Positions 1 through 9,624 of a DNA stretch of 64,000 nucleotides are shown here, piece after piece. Within the stretch, counting starts at the first letter, position 1. Every line of letters starts with the position of its first letter. Position numbers and translations under genes: made by a program. The notes under the pieces were generated by a model. That model worked only from the letters and a program-made list of their open reading frames with translations. It did no database searches and was not told the origin of the DNA. Source of the DNA: JBEVJK01 sp963791325 (GTDB lineage Bacteria > Pseudomonadota > Alphaproteobacteria > Rhizobiales > Rhizobiaceae); NCBI GenBank assembly GCA_963791325.1, contig CAWBRU010000019.1:62001-126000 (forward strand), written 5' to 3'.

Positions 1-92
1 TCGCTCGCGCCGCGCTCTATCTGGCCAGCGATGAATCCGCCTTTGTCACGGGAACGCATCTGTTCGTCGACAATGGCTTCACGGCGATTTGA
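1..92 (+). CDS. Short-chain dehydrogenase/reductase, C-terminal end only
   Basis: The window opens inside this gene. The last 29 codons (from base 3) read as the tail of a classical SDR: an ALYLASDES helix, a VTG turn and the FVDNGF strand before the stop at 90-92. This tail lies beside the cofactor and packs the tetramer in the family. The Rossmann and catalytic parts lie outside the window, so the substrate cannot be guessed. It is on the same strand as the sugar cluster that starts at 1.8 kb and may be its upstream neighbour. Confidence 0.8.
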   Translation, partial: ARAALYLASDESAFVTGTHLFVDNGFTAI

Positions 93-128
93 TGGCTGCA
101 GAAAATCCTTTTATTCCAGTTGCTTACT

Positions 129-254
129 CTAGACAGCTAAACTTCTTTCGAGGGCCTCTGCATGCTCCCTCGGGTCGGCAGGCTTTTTTCCACAGCCTGA
201 TGTCGCCAGCACCAGGCCGAGAGCGACGAGGCCGGCCAGTCGCTTGTCCACCAC
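129..254 (-). CDS. Small putative lipoprotein (41 aa)
   Basis: A 41-codon frame beginning at GTG with a GGAGG seven bases upstream. It encodes a short positive N-terminus, a hydrophobic stretch (LAGLVALGLVLA) and TSGC, which resembles a lipobox although the -3 residue is Thr instead of Leu. A charged tail of about 20 residues follows. This is the size of tiny outer-membrane lipoproteins, but no family is recognised. An upstream extension to 338 is possible but lacks signal-peptide character. Support is the SD plus the signal-like N-terminus only. Confidence 0.4.
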   Translation of the reverse strand: MVDKRLAGLVALGLVLATSGCGKKPADPREHAEALERSLAV

Positions 255-451
255 CGATCTGCCTCCATCAAGGGCGCTCAATCTTGGGCCGCAGCGGCGC
301 AGTACGCAACAATCGCATGCAGCCTGAACGCTAAGCAATTGTTAACCAAATCCGTTCAGCTTCGGCGCCGCGGGCAGGTGTGATTGGAAAGCCGGGCCGG
401 ACGGGCATGCCAGCGCAAGCCATGACGGCCTTCCGGCGGAGAACCCAAGCG

Positions 452-568
452 ATGCGTTCCAAGAACGGCGAACGGCCGACCTTCCAGAAGGAAGATTTCC
501 TGCGCCCGATGGGCGCCATCCTATTGCTCATCGTCGCGGCGGTGCTGATGCTGCACAGCGCCACCTAG
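452..568 (+). CDS. Small single-pass membrane protein (38 aa)
   Basis: The 38 codons encode a polar, charged N-terminal half (about 18 residues) and one hydrophobic helix (GAILLLIVAAVLML) that runs almost to the C-terminus. An ATG further upstream (380) is in frame, but 452 has a GGAG about ten bases before it and gives a cleaner tail-anchored topology. No family is recognised. A palindromic repeat begins right after the stop. Confidence 0.4.
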   Translation: MRSKNGERPTFQKEDFLRPMGAILLLIVAAVLMLHSAT

Positions 569-668
569 GGCAATTCGAGGAAAAGCGGCAACGGTTTTCC
601 GTCCGGAATCCCCGAAAAATCAAGACTTAGAGCGAAGCACCGGCTCGAAGAAAAGGTGATCCGCTTTA
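569..668 (+). repeat. Interspersed palindromic repeat, copy 1
   Basis: Starts GCAATTCGAGGAAAAGCGGC, continues into an ACGGTTTTCCGTCCGG arm and ends with GACTTAGAGCG...GGTGATCCGCTTT. The same head (GCAATTCC...GGAAAACCG) and tail (GAGCGGAGCACCG...GGTGATCCGCTCTAG) recur at six other intergenic places in the window. Confidence 0.75.
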
Positions 669-685
669 AGGCGCAGGACAACGGC

Positions 686-1763
686 TCAGACCGCCTCGAC
701 CGAAATCTTGGTGCGATAGCGCCGCTGCTCGCCGGGCTTGAGCACGATCAGCTCGCCGGCCGCCGCGACCTCGCTGCGGCCGAAGCCGTTGGTGCACGGC
801 TCGATGCCGACCGCATACTGGCCCTCGCCCATCATCCGCCACTCGATGTAGCGCGGCATCGCCCGTGGTCGTAGCGCGACGCTGAGCGCGGTGCCGCCGA
901 ACAGCCGCGGGTTGAAGATCGCGACCTCGACCTGGCCGTCGGCGTCGGGCCACCATGCTGTGCTCGAAGGTCTGCTGCACCCAGTCCTTCTGCGGCGCGA
1001 TGAAGCGGCGACCAGCTGGCGCGGTCGGCGACATCGGCCGTGCCGAACAGCAGCCTCGGCGGGCCGGCGACCGGCGCGATCGAGCTCGGCGCCCTCGTCG
1101 ACGAACGGGATAGCCGACGTTGATGTGGTAGAGCAGCATGTGCTCGGTCGGCAGGAAGCCGGCGTTCTCGACCACGTCTTCCATGGTGAACCAGGAGGCG
1201 CCCATCGCGGCGCGATAGGTGCGGGTCAGCGACCAGGTTCTCGCCGTAGGTCTGGGCCTGGGTGACCCGGCCGACCACCTCCAGGAGGCAGCCGGCCGTC
1301 CTCCCAGCGGTCGCCGAACGCCACGATCTCGGCCGGGATCAGCGCGGCCCGGTCATGGACGCCGTAGCGCTCGGTCGGCCGCGCCGGAAAATTGTAGTGG
1401 GCGACCGAGGCCTCCTCGGGATTGCCGATATGGACTAGGCCGCAGGTGTTGTTGAAGCCGCCGAGGCCGGCGCGCAGCCAGCCGAAGCCGCGTCTGGTCC
1501 TCGAAGAACCACGGCCCCGGCATCAGCGTCGGCGGCATCCAGCCGAGCGAGGCGCCGCGGTACTCGCGCGCGCCGACGTCGAAGCCGCGATCGACGGCGA
1601 TCTCGAAGCGCGAAGCCGGTGCCGGTGCGGAACTCGATCAGCCGCACGCCGCGCGACGGGCCGTCGCCGGAGGTCGAGCAGCCGCACGCCGGCGAGCTGC
1701 GACATGTGGCCGACCCGGCGGCGCAGTTCCTCGCGGCGACAGCCCTGCCGCGAAGAACTCCAT
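686..1763 (-). pseudogene. DUF4432 / aldose 1-epimerase-like protein, multiply frameshifted as sequenced
   Basis: Pieces in alternating minus-strand frames join into one protein of about 350 residues. It starts MEFFAAG at 1763 with GGAGG just upstream and ends SVEAV at 686. Recognisable stretches are GNPEEASVAHYNFPARPTE, WFTMEDVVENAGFLPTEHM, LLYHINVGYP and YAVGIEPCTNGFGRSEV, which match the DUF4432 branch of the galactose-mutarotase fold (sugar-acid or aldose 1-epimerase-like, cytoplasmic). At least five one-base shifts interrupt it although the codons around them look intact, so a consensus error is more likely than decay. It is divergent from the LacI regulator at 1842 and probably under the same control. 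Confidence 0.75.
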
Positions 1764-1841
1764 CGAGTTCCTCCCCGATGTTAGCGGTATCATAGCAGCT
1801 TCCGGCCGCGCTGGACGCAATCGCGAGTGAGCCTGCGCCGG

Positions 1842-2926
1842 ATGGAGAGCACGGTGACGACGAAGCGAAGACGGCGAGGCCCGGGGTCGGCGCGACGATG
1901 GCCGAGGTGGCGGCGCTGGCCGGCGTCACCAAGATGACGGTGTCGCGCGTGCTGCGCCATCCGGAGAAGGTCAACGCCGACACCCGCGCGCGGGTCACCG
2001 AGGCGATGCGCGGCGCTCGGCTATGTCCCGAACCGGCTGGCCGGCAGCCTGACCGCCGGCACCAGCGGGCTGGTCGCGGCGATCGTGCCGACGCTGCGCC
2101 ATTCGCTGTTCGCCGACACGCTGGAGGGGCTGTCCGACGTGCTCGCCGCGGCCGGGCTCGGCCTCATCGTCTCGTCGAGCGCCTACCGCACCGACGTCGA
2201 GGAAAGCCAGATCCGCTCGATCCTCGAGCGCCGGCCCGAGGCGCTCGTGCTCACCGGGCTCACCCACACCGGCGGCGGCGCGCGACCTGCTGCGCGGCTT
2301 CGGCATCCCGGTGGTCGAGACCTGGGAGAGCGGCGACGAGCCGGTCGACATGGCGGTCGGCTATTCCAACCGCGAGGCGGCGCATGCGATGACGGCGGAG
2401 CTGATCCGCTCCGGCTACCGCCGGATCGTCTTCGTCAACGGCCCGGCCGAGGACAACGAGCGCGCCCGGCACCGGGCGGAGGGCTATCTCGCGGCGATGC
2501 GCGAGGCCGGGCTCGACGGCGCTCGCCGATCCATGTCGTCCACGACGAGGCGCGCGATCCTGCCCGAGACCGGCGCGCAGGCGATGCGGGCGATGCGCGC
2601 CGCCGAGCCGGCGATCGACGCGGTCTTCTTCACCAGCGACGTCTTCGCGGTCGGCGCGATCCTCGCCTGCCGCGAGACGGGGATCGCCGGTGCCGGACGC
2701 GCATGGGCATCGCCGGCTTCCACGATCTCGAGATCGGCCGGGTCGTCATCGCCGGCGCTGACCACGGTGCACGTGCCGGCGCTGGAGATGGGCCGCAAGG
2801 CCGGCGCAGATGATCCTGTCGCGGCTCGCCGGCAAGCGTGCCGGCCGGCGCGCGCCGAGCTCGGTTTCAAGATCGTCGCGCGCGACAGCACGCGCCGGGA
2901 CAGCGCGTCCGCGCGATTCCCATTGA
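1842..2926 (+). pseudogene. LacI-family transcriptional regulator, multiply frameshifted as sequenced
   Basis: The N-terminal helix-turn-helix is clear (MAEVAALAGVTKMTVSRVLR, from 1898), followed by the hinge helix (GYVPNRLAGSL) and a periplasmic-binding-type effector domain. Blocks such as DAVFFTSDVFAVGAILACRE and MGIAGFHDLEIGRVV appear in different frames. The shifts lie near 2013, 2280, 2525, 2555, 2690 and 2810. The ATG at 1842 is used as start, but it is joined to the HTH only across a shift. The end near 2926 is estimated, because no stop closes the last good frame before 3027. The layout (divergent mutarotase-like gene, downstream ABC importer, palindrome at 2938) points to a local sugar-responsive repressor of the GntR/IdnR branch. 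Confidence 0.8.
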
Positions 2927-2951
2927 CAGCCGGCGAAGTTACCGGTAACAT
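2923..2951 (+). promoter_or_regulatory. Promoter with overlapping LacI-type operator before the first ABC importer
   Basis: TTGACA (2923-2928), a 17-base spacer and TAACAT (2946-2951) form a good sigma-70 promoter. The perfect palindrome GTTACCGGTAAC (2938-2949) overlaps the -10. Its central CCGG and flanks are like operators of the GntR/IdnR branch of the LacI family, which fits the regulator just upstream. The binding protein's start codon is about 70 bases downstream. Confidence 0.7.
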
Positions 2952-3020
2952 TCGCCTCAGCCGCCGGCAAGGTCGGACCGCGCCGGAGCGCATCCGGCGC
3001 GGCACTCGGGAGGAGAAGCA

Positions 3021-4023
3021 ATGCTGACAGGACGTTCTGGCGGCCGCCGCTGCGGTCGCTGTCGCGACGACCGCTGCGCGGCCCAGGACAAGCCGAAGAT
3101 CGGGCTGATCCAGATCGACCTGTCGCAACCCCTTCCATCTCGGCGAGGTCGACGGCGCCAAGGAGGCCGCGCGGCGCGCGGGCTTCGACCTCGTCGTCAC
3201 CAGCGGCGAAGGCGACGTCACCAAGCAGATCCAGGCGATGGAGAACCTGATCAACCAGGGCGTCGACGCGATCTCGATCAACTTCATCGATGCCGCCGCC
3301 TTCGGCCCGACGATGGCCAAGGCCAAGGCCGCCGGCATCCCGGTCATCTGCCTGCACTCCAAGATCGACGGCTGCGCGGCGACGCTCGGCTTCGACGAGC
3401 GCTATACCGGCAAGATCGTCGGCGAGTACGCCGCCGAGCTGCTGAAGGCGCGCTACAACGGCGAGGTCAAGGGCGAGGTCGCCAACCTGCAGGGCCTGCT
3501 CGGCCAGGGCCTGAACACCGACCGCTCGGGCGGCTTCACCGACGTGATGGCGCAGTATCCGGGCGTCAAGGTGGTGGCGCAGGAGCCGACCAGCTGGGAT
3601 CCGACCAAGGCCGTGTCGATCACCGAGAACTGGATGACGGCCTATCCCAAGCTCGACCTGATCTACGGCAACAGCGACAGCCTGACCGTCCCGGCGGCCA
3701 ACGTCGTCGAGCGCGCCGGCAAGCAGGACCAGGTGCATGATCGTCTCGGTCGACGGCACCGAGCCGGGCCTCGAAGGCGGTCAAGGACGGCGCGATGAAG
3801 AGCACCGTGCTGCTGGCGCCGCAATATTCGGGCTTCTGGAAGGCCTATTTCCCGTTCCTCGTCGCCACCAAGAAGGACGACCGGAACGGAGGTGCTGATC
3901 AAGGGCGTGCTGGTCACCAAGGACAATGTCGACGCGGCGCTGAAGCTCGCCAACGACCAGGTGGCCGACATCCAGAACTTCCCGTTCGAGAAGCCGCTGG
4001 TCGACATCGTCGCGACCTACTGA
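3021..4023 (+). pseudogene. Sugar-binding periplasmic protein of ABC importer 1, frameshifted as sequenced
   Basis: Substrate-binding protein of the ribose/RbsB type (periplasmic-binding fold I). ATG at 3021 follows GGGAGGAG. An Ala-rich signal peptide ends in a likely ARA-QD type cleavage site. The mature part shows LSNPFHLGEVDGAKEAA, VTSGEGDVTKQIQAMENLI, FDERYTGKIVGEYAAELL and LAPQYSGFWKAYFPFL. One-base insertions near 3070, 3126, 3736, 3773 and 3885 break the frame, while 3130-3730 is clean. Removing one base at each site restores a full protein of about 330 residues ending at 4023. It is first in an operon with an ATPase and two permeases. Confidence 0.85.
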
Positions 4024-4075
4024 GTCACGGTGCGCGGCGGCTCGACCGCGGGCCGCCCGCCGCGCGAGCCGCGCC

Positions 4076-5622
4076 ATGGCGCGATCCCCACCGCTGCCGG
4101 CGCCGCGCGCGCTCGATCGAGATCGCGCGGGCTCGACCAAGCGCTTCCCCGGCGTGGTGGCGCTCGACGAGGTGTCGCTGACGCTGCGCGCCGGGCGCAG
4201 GTCCACGCGCTGATCGGCCAGAACGGCGCCGGCAAGTCGACGCTGATCAACATTCTCTCCGGCATGCTACACGCCGGACGCCGGCGACGATCCGCGTCGG
4301 CGGCGAGCCGGTGACGATCGGCGATGCCGCGCCACGCGCTGTCGCTCGGCATCGCCACGGTCTACCAGGAGCTGAGCCTGCTGCCGCAATCTGACGGTGG
4401 CGCGAGAACCTCGCGCTCGGCCGCGAGCCGCGCCGGGGCGGCCTGCTCGACCGCGCGGCGATGCGCGGCGCGGGCGCGCGCGGCGCTGGAGCGGCTCGGG
4501 CCTCGACATCGCGCCGGAGACGCCGGTGAGTCGGCCTGTCGCTGGCCGAGCGGCAGATGGTCGAGATCGCCAAGGCGCTCGCGCCGACCCGCGAGCTCCT
4601 GATCCTCGACGAGCCGACCGCGTCGCTCGGGCAGCGCGAGGCGCGCGCAGCTCTTCGCGGCGATCGCGCGGCTGAAGGCGCAGGGCGTCGCGATCCTCTA
4701 CGTCTCGCACCGCTTCGGCGAGGTGCTCGGCGCTCTGCGACGTGGCGACGGTGCTGCGCAACGGCCGCATGCGTGGCGACGACCGACCTCGCCGGCTGGA
4801 CCGAGGCGCGGCTGACCGAGGCGATGATCGGCGCGCAGAGCCGCAGCGCTACGTCGCGACCGGCGCGCACGCCGGGCGACGTCGCGCTTGCGGCGCGACG
4901 GGCTCGGCTCGGCGGCAGCGTGTGCGCGGCGTGTCGCTCGCGCTGCGGCGGGGCGAGATCGTGGCGCTGACCGGGCTGCTCGGCGCCGGCCAGAACGAGA
5001 TCGCGCGGCATGCTCGGCGGCGACCTCGCGCGCCGAGGCGGGCACGCGTGCTGCGCGGCGGGCGGCCGCTGCGGCTTCGCCGGCCCGCACGACGCGGCCG
5101 CGGCGCGGGATCTGCCTCCTCACCGAGGAGCGCAAGGCCGAGGGCATCCTGCCCAACCTGCCGCTGCGCGAGAACATCGCGGTCGCCTCGCTCGGCGCGC
5201 CGGCGCGGGCCGCTCGGCATGGTCGAGCGCAGCCGCGGAGCGGCGGGCGCCGCGCGAGGCGACGGCCGAGTTCGGCGTCGTCGCCGCCTCGCTCGAGGCG
5301 CCGATGCGGACGCTCTCCGGCGGCAACCAGCAGAAGGCGCTGCTGGCGCGCTGGCATCTCGCCGACGCCGACGATCTTCGTGCTGATCGAGCCGACGCGC
5401 GGCGTCGACGTCGCGCGCGCGCACCGAGATCTACCGCCGGCTCGACGCGCTGGCGCGCGCCGGCAAGGCGATCATCGTGGTCTCCTCCGACCTGCCGGAG
5501 GTGCTGGCGCTCGCCGATCGCATCCTGGTCTGCGCGACGGCGCGATCGTCGCCGAGACGACGCCGGCGGCGGTCGACGAGGAGCGGCTCAACCTGATGGT
5601 CCAGGGAGCGGCCGCGGCATGA
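4076..5622 (+). pseudogene. ABC importer 1 ATPase (ribose/RbsA type, two nucleotide-binding domains), frameshifted as sequenced
   Basis: Tandem ABC ATPase of the carbohydrate importer 2 family, about 500 residues when the frames are joined. The first domain has Walker A (GQNGAGKSTLINILSG), the Q-loop (IATVYQELSLLP), a degenerate signature (LSLAERQMVEIAKALA) and Walker B (LLILDEPTASLGQ). The second has a Walker A-like GLLGAGQNE, the signature LSGGNQQKALLARWHLA and IFVLIEPTRGVDV. The lone Q in place of K in the second Walker A is usual in this family. About fifteen one-base indels (for example near 4198, 4270, 4503, 4737, 5375 and 5425) scatter it over three frames. The start is uncertain (ATG 4076, or GTG about 45 bases earlier). 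The stop overlaps the next gene's ATG. Confidence 0.85.
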
Positions 5623-6662
5623 CGCCGGCCCTCGCCAAGGCGGAGCGCGGCGGCCGCGCCTGGCTCGCGCGCGACGGGCGTGCTGTCGCGGCACGCCGAT
5701 GCTGGTCGCGGCGGTGCTGCTCTGCGCTCGTCTTCGCCGCGACCGTCGCCGGTCTTCGGCACGCCCGGCAACGCCGCCAACATCCTGCGCCAGTCGGCCT
5801 CGGTGCTGGTGCTCGGCCTCGCGATGGCGACCGTGGTGCTGGTCGGCGGCATCGACCTCTCGGTCGGCTCGGTGGTGCTCGCCTCGGCGACGCTCGCCGG
5901 CATCGTGCTGGCCGAGGGACTGCCGCCGGCGCTGGCGATGCTCGCGGGCGATCGGCATCGGCGCGGCGGTCGGGCTCGATCAACGCCGCGCTGATCGAGG
6001 GGCTGCGGATCAGCCCGGTGATCGTCACGCTCGGCACGATGATCGCGGTGCGCGGCCTGAGCCTCGTGCGCGCTCGGCCACTACAATTCCTGGGTCGAGA
6101 TCAGCGGCCCGCTCTTCACCGGCCTCGCCCGCCGCACGCGTCGCTCGGCGTGCCGCTCGATGCGCTGGTCGCGCGCTGGCGCGGCCGCGCTCGTCTGGTT
6201 CGTCACTGCGCCGCACGATCCTCGGCCGCGCCTGGCACGCGGTCGGCGACGCGCCGGTCGCCGCGCGGCTCGCCGGCCTGCGCGTGCGCCGGCTGCGCGC
6301 CGGCGCCTATGTCGCCTGCGGCGCGCTGGCCGGCGCCGCCGGCGTCCTGGTCGCGGCGCGCACCGGCCTGATCAGCCCCTCGATCGGCGCCGGGCCTCGA
6401 GTTCTTCGCCATCGCCGTCGTCGCGCTCGGCGCCGGCGGCCTGCCGGCCGGCCGGGTCCGGGTCGTCGCAGGCGCTCGTCGGCACGCTGATCCTGATGAT
6501 GATCTTCAACTACATGACCATCCGCGGCGTGCCCGGCACCTGGCAGACCACGGTCACCGGCCTGCTGCTGCTCGCCGCGATGGTCGCCGGCCGGCTGGTG
6601 CAGCGCGGCGCCGGCGACGGCCGCGGCCGGCGAGGCCTTCGCCGACGAGTTCGCCGGCATGA
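5619..6662 (+). pseudogene. ABC importer 1 permease A (RbsC type), frameshifted as sequenced
   Basis: Joined frames give a polytopic permease of the branched BPD_transp_2 family. The hallmark VVLVGGIDLSVGSVVLASAT is at 5840-5900, followed by SPVIVTLGTMIAVRGLSL, the cytoplasmic coupling stretch WHAVGDAPVAARLAG and a last helix block QALVGTLILMMIFNYM. It moves sugar across the inner membrane with the ATPase upstream. ATG at 5619 overlaps the ATPase stop (ATGA). Its own end is set by an ATGA overlap with the second permease, but this depends on unresolved shifts. Confidence 0.8.
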
Positions 6663-7675
6663 CCCGCGCCGGCGCCCGGCTGACGCGCGAGCGCGATCGG
6701 CGCTCGCCGACGCTCGCTGCTCGTCGTCGTCTTCGCCGTCATCAATCCGCGCTTCGCCACCTCGCCGAACCTGGTCGCGCTGGTCGAGCAGAACGCCGAC
6801 GCTGGCGATCGTCGCGGTCGGCGCGATGCTCGGCATCGTCTCGCGCTCGGTCGACATCTCGCCGGGCTCGGTGATGGCGCTCGGCGCGGTGGTCGCGGCG
6901 CTCGCCTTCCAGGCCGGCGTGCCGGTGCCGCTGGCGCTGCTCGCCGGCATCGCCGCCTGCCTCGCGGTCTATGCGCTGAACGGCGCTGATCGTCGGCGGG
7001 CTCGGCCTCGATCCGCTGATCGTCACGCTCGCCGCCTGGATCTGGGCGCGCGGCCTGGCGGTCTCGCTGACCAACGCCACCACGATCGCCTTCGACATGG
7101 GCTTCGTCACGCTGATGAACACGCCGATCGTCGCTCGGCTTCACGCCGGCGTCGTCGCTGATGGTCGCTCGCCTTCCTCGCCGGCTGGCTGATCCTGCGC
7201 GCGCACTGCCGCTCGGCATGCGCATCTACGCGCTCGGCGGCGATCCGCGGATGCTGCGCCAGGCCGGCGTCGGCGAGGGCCGGCTGCGGCTCGCGATCCT
7301 CCTGGTCATGGGCTGCTTCACCGCCGCCGGCATGCTGGTCATGCTCGGCCGGCTCGGCGCGGCCGCGCCGACCGCCGGCTTCGGCCTCGAGCTCGACGCC
7401 ATCGTCGCCGTGATCATCGGCGGCGCCTCGTTCCGCGGCGGCACCGGCCGGCTCGCCGACACCGCGATCGGCGTGCTCTTCCTCGCGATCCTCAACAACG
7501 GGCTCTCCGGGCTGCAGATGGGCGACGCGCAGTTCTTCCTGATCAAGGGCTCGGCCATCCTCGCGGCGCTCACTCGCTGCGGCGCGCTGCTGCCCGCAGG
7601 CCGCGCGATGAGCGCCGCCCGCCGCGCGCGAGTCGACAGCAAGCGAGCCGGAACCAGGCTCGAAAGCCGCGATGA
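6659..7675 (+). pseudogene. ABC importer 1 permease B (RbsC type), frameshifted as sequenced
   Basis: Second permease of the same family, back to back with the first. Visible blocks are FAVINPRFATSPNLVALVEQ, SRSVDISPGSVMALGAVVAA, LDPLIVTLAAWIWARGLAV, GMRIYALGGDPRMLRQAGV (coupling region) and IVAVIIGGASFRGGTGRLAD. The motif reads VDISPGS where most paralogs have IDLSVGS. Shifts occur near 6700, 6800, 6985, 7137, 7165 and 7572. In the frame restored after 7572 the stop at 7673 overlaps the next gene's ATG, which supports translational coupling. Two non-identical permeases suggest a heterodimeric channel. Confidence 0.8.
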
Positions 7676-8851
7676 AGATCAAGACCCTCGAGACCTTACT
7701 GGCCAATGCCGGGCTGCGCAACTACCTGTTCGTCCGGCTGACCACCGACACCGGCCTGACCGGGCGTCGGCGAGGCGACGCTCGAATGGCAGGAGAAGGC
7801 CGTCGAGGTGCTGCTCCACGAATGGGTCGCGTCGCGCATCGTCGGCCGCGATCCGTTCGACATCGAGGCGGTCGTCGGCGGCATGATCCGCGACCAGTAC
7901 CAGGGCGGCTCGACCGTGATGACCGCGATCAGCGGCGTCGAGATCGCGCTGTGGGACCTGGTCGGCAAGGCCTGCGGCCAGCCGGTCTACCGGCTGATCG
8001 GCGGCCGCTGCCAAGCCGCGGCTCCCCGCCTACGCCAATGGCTGGTACGGCGGCTGCGCGCACGCCCGGCCGAGTACGCCGAGCGGGCCGCGCGAGGTCG
8101 ACGGCGCGCGGCTACCGCGCGCTGAAGTTCGACCCGTTCGGCACCGCCTGGAAGACGCTCGACGCCGGACGAGGAGGACCACGCGCGTCGCGATCGTCGA
8201 CGCGGTCGCCGAGGCGGTCGGCCCCGACGTCGGCCTGATGATCGAGTTCCACGGCCGGCTCGCCGCCGGCGACGCCGTCCGCTTCATCCGCCGGCTCGAG
8301 CGGCTACAACATCCGTCTGGTGCGAGGAGCCGGTCGCGCCGGAGAGCCTCGAGCTGCTGGCCGAGGTCAAGCGACGGCACCGGCCTGCCGATCTCGGCCG
8401 GCGAGCGGCTCTACCCGCTCGCCGATTTCTCCCGGCTGACCGCGCTGCGCGCCTGCGACGTGGTGCAGATGGACCTCGCCCATTGCGGCGGCATCGCGGC
8501 GGCCAAGAAGATCGCCGCCATGGCCGCCGCGCAGGACATCGGCGTCTCGCCGCACTGCTCGATCGGCCCGGTCGCGCTCGCGGCCGCGCTGCACTTCGCC
8601 TGGTCGACGCCCAACATGCTGATGCAGGAGAGCTTCGCCGAGTTCGACGTCCCCTGGCGCAACGACCTCGTCGGCGGCTGGAACCCGCTCGAGCGCGGCG
8701 CGCTTCGCTCTGCCCGACGCGCCCCGGGCTGGGGCTCGAGCTCGACGAGGCGGCGATCGCCGACCATCCCTACCGGCCGCTCGCCTTTCCCTCGCTCTGG
8801 GACCGGAGCTGGCGCGACGAGTTCACCGGCACCGCGAGCTTGCCGCAATGA
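7672..8851 (+). pseudogene. Enolase-superfamily acid-sugar dehydratase 1, frameshifted as sequenced
   Basis: Mandelate racemase/muconate lactonizing enzyme fold. N-terminal cap MKIKTLETLLANAG, then barrel motifs: RALKFDPFGTAW (base Lys), GLMIEFHGRL and WCEEPV and ISAGERL (metal ligands E, E, E), and VSPHCSIGP (catalytic His). Such proteins remove water from an aldonic acid to give a 2-keto-3-deoxy acid in the cytoplasm. It shares AYANGWY and the KxDPFGTA segment with the dehydratase at 11497-12768 and is probably its paralog. About seven shifts between 7760 and 8735 break it, and the rest is clean. Its stop (8849) overlaps the SDR start. Substrate unknown. Confidence 0.85.
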
Positions 8852-9624
8852 GGTGCGACCTCGCCGGCCAGGTCGCGCTGGTCACCGGCGGCGCCGGTGC
8901 GATCGGCAGCGCCATCGCCGTGCGGCTGGCCGCCAATGGCGCGGCGGTGGTGGTGGCCGACATCGACCTGGCCGGCGCCGAGGCGCTCGCCGGACGCTTG
9001 CCGCAGGGCCTGGCGGTCGAGGTCGACATCCGCGCCGCGGAAGCGGCCGAGGCCGCGGTCGCAGCCGCCATGGCGCGCTTCGGCCGGCTCGACATCCTGA
9101 TCAACAATGCCGGCGTCAACACCCTTGCCCACCGCGTCACGGTCGAGAACTTTCCGCCGGCGGAATGGGAGCGCATCACCGGCATCGACCTCGACGGCCT
9201 GTTCGTGATGAGCCGCGCCGCCGTGCCGGCGATCGAAGCCGGCGGCGGCGGGCGCATCGTCAACATCGCCTCGGTCGTCGGGCTCGCCGCAATGCGGCTG
9301 CAGAGCGCCTTCGTCGCCGCCAAGGCCGGCGTCATCCATCTGACCCGCGCCATGGCGCTCGAGCTCGGGCCGAAGGCGATCCTCACCAATGCGGTGGCGC
9401 CGGGCTCGGTGATGTCGGCGCTCACCCGCGAGCTGTTCTACGACGAGACCGGCCGGTTCGCCGGGCGCACGGCGGAATTCATGCGCCACGTCCCGCTCGG
9501 CCGGCCGGCCGAGCCGCCGGAGATCGCCGAGGCGGTGCTGTTCTTGGCCTCGCCCGCAGCGAGCTATATCAACGGCCAGGTGCTTGCCGTCGACGGCGGC
9601 TGGACGGCAGGGTTCATGCCATGA
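8848..9624 (+). CDS. SDR-family oxidoreductase lacking the catalytic Tyr
   Basis: 258 residues, the family's usual size. The NAD(P)-binding TGGAGAIG is near residue 14, D38 ends the second strand (an NAD preference), and NNAG is near 89. The catalytic Ser is at 142, but the position of the active-site Tyr is Phe155 (FVAAK, with Lys159 in place), so the YxxxK pair is incomplete. The tail ends with INGQVLAVDGGW as in gluconate- and galactose-type SDRs. ATG overlaps the dehydratase stop, so it is the next gene of that operon. It may have lost dehydrogenase activity, or use another proton donor. This is the first undisturbed gene after the indel-rich region. Confidence 0.9.
   Translation: MRCDLAGQVALVTGGAGAIGSAIAVRLAANGAAVVVADIDLAGAEALAGRLPQGLAVEVDIRAAEAAEAAVAAAMARFGRLDILINNAGVNTLAHRVTVENFPPAEWERITGIDLDGLFVMSRAAVPAIEAGGGGRIVNIASVVGLAAMRLQSAFVAAKAGVIHLTRAMALELGPKAILTNAVAPGSVMSALTRELFYDETGRFAGRTAEFMRHVPLGRPAEPPEIAEAVLFLASPAASYINGQVLAVDGGWTAGFMP

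Noticed and set aside
686..8851. Treating the indel-rich block as a genuine array of decayed pseudogenes
   Set aside because: Motifs, codon preference and operon overlaps (ATGA junctions at 5619 and 7672) are all preserved, and most resolved events are single-base. This is unlike natural decay, although it cannot be excluded without reads.
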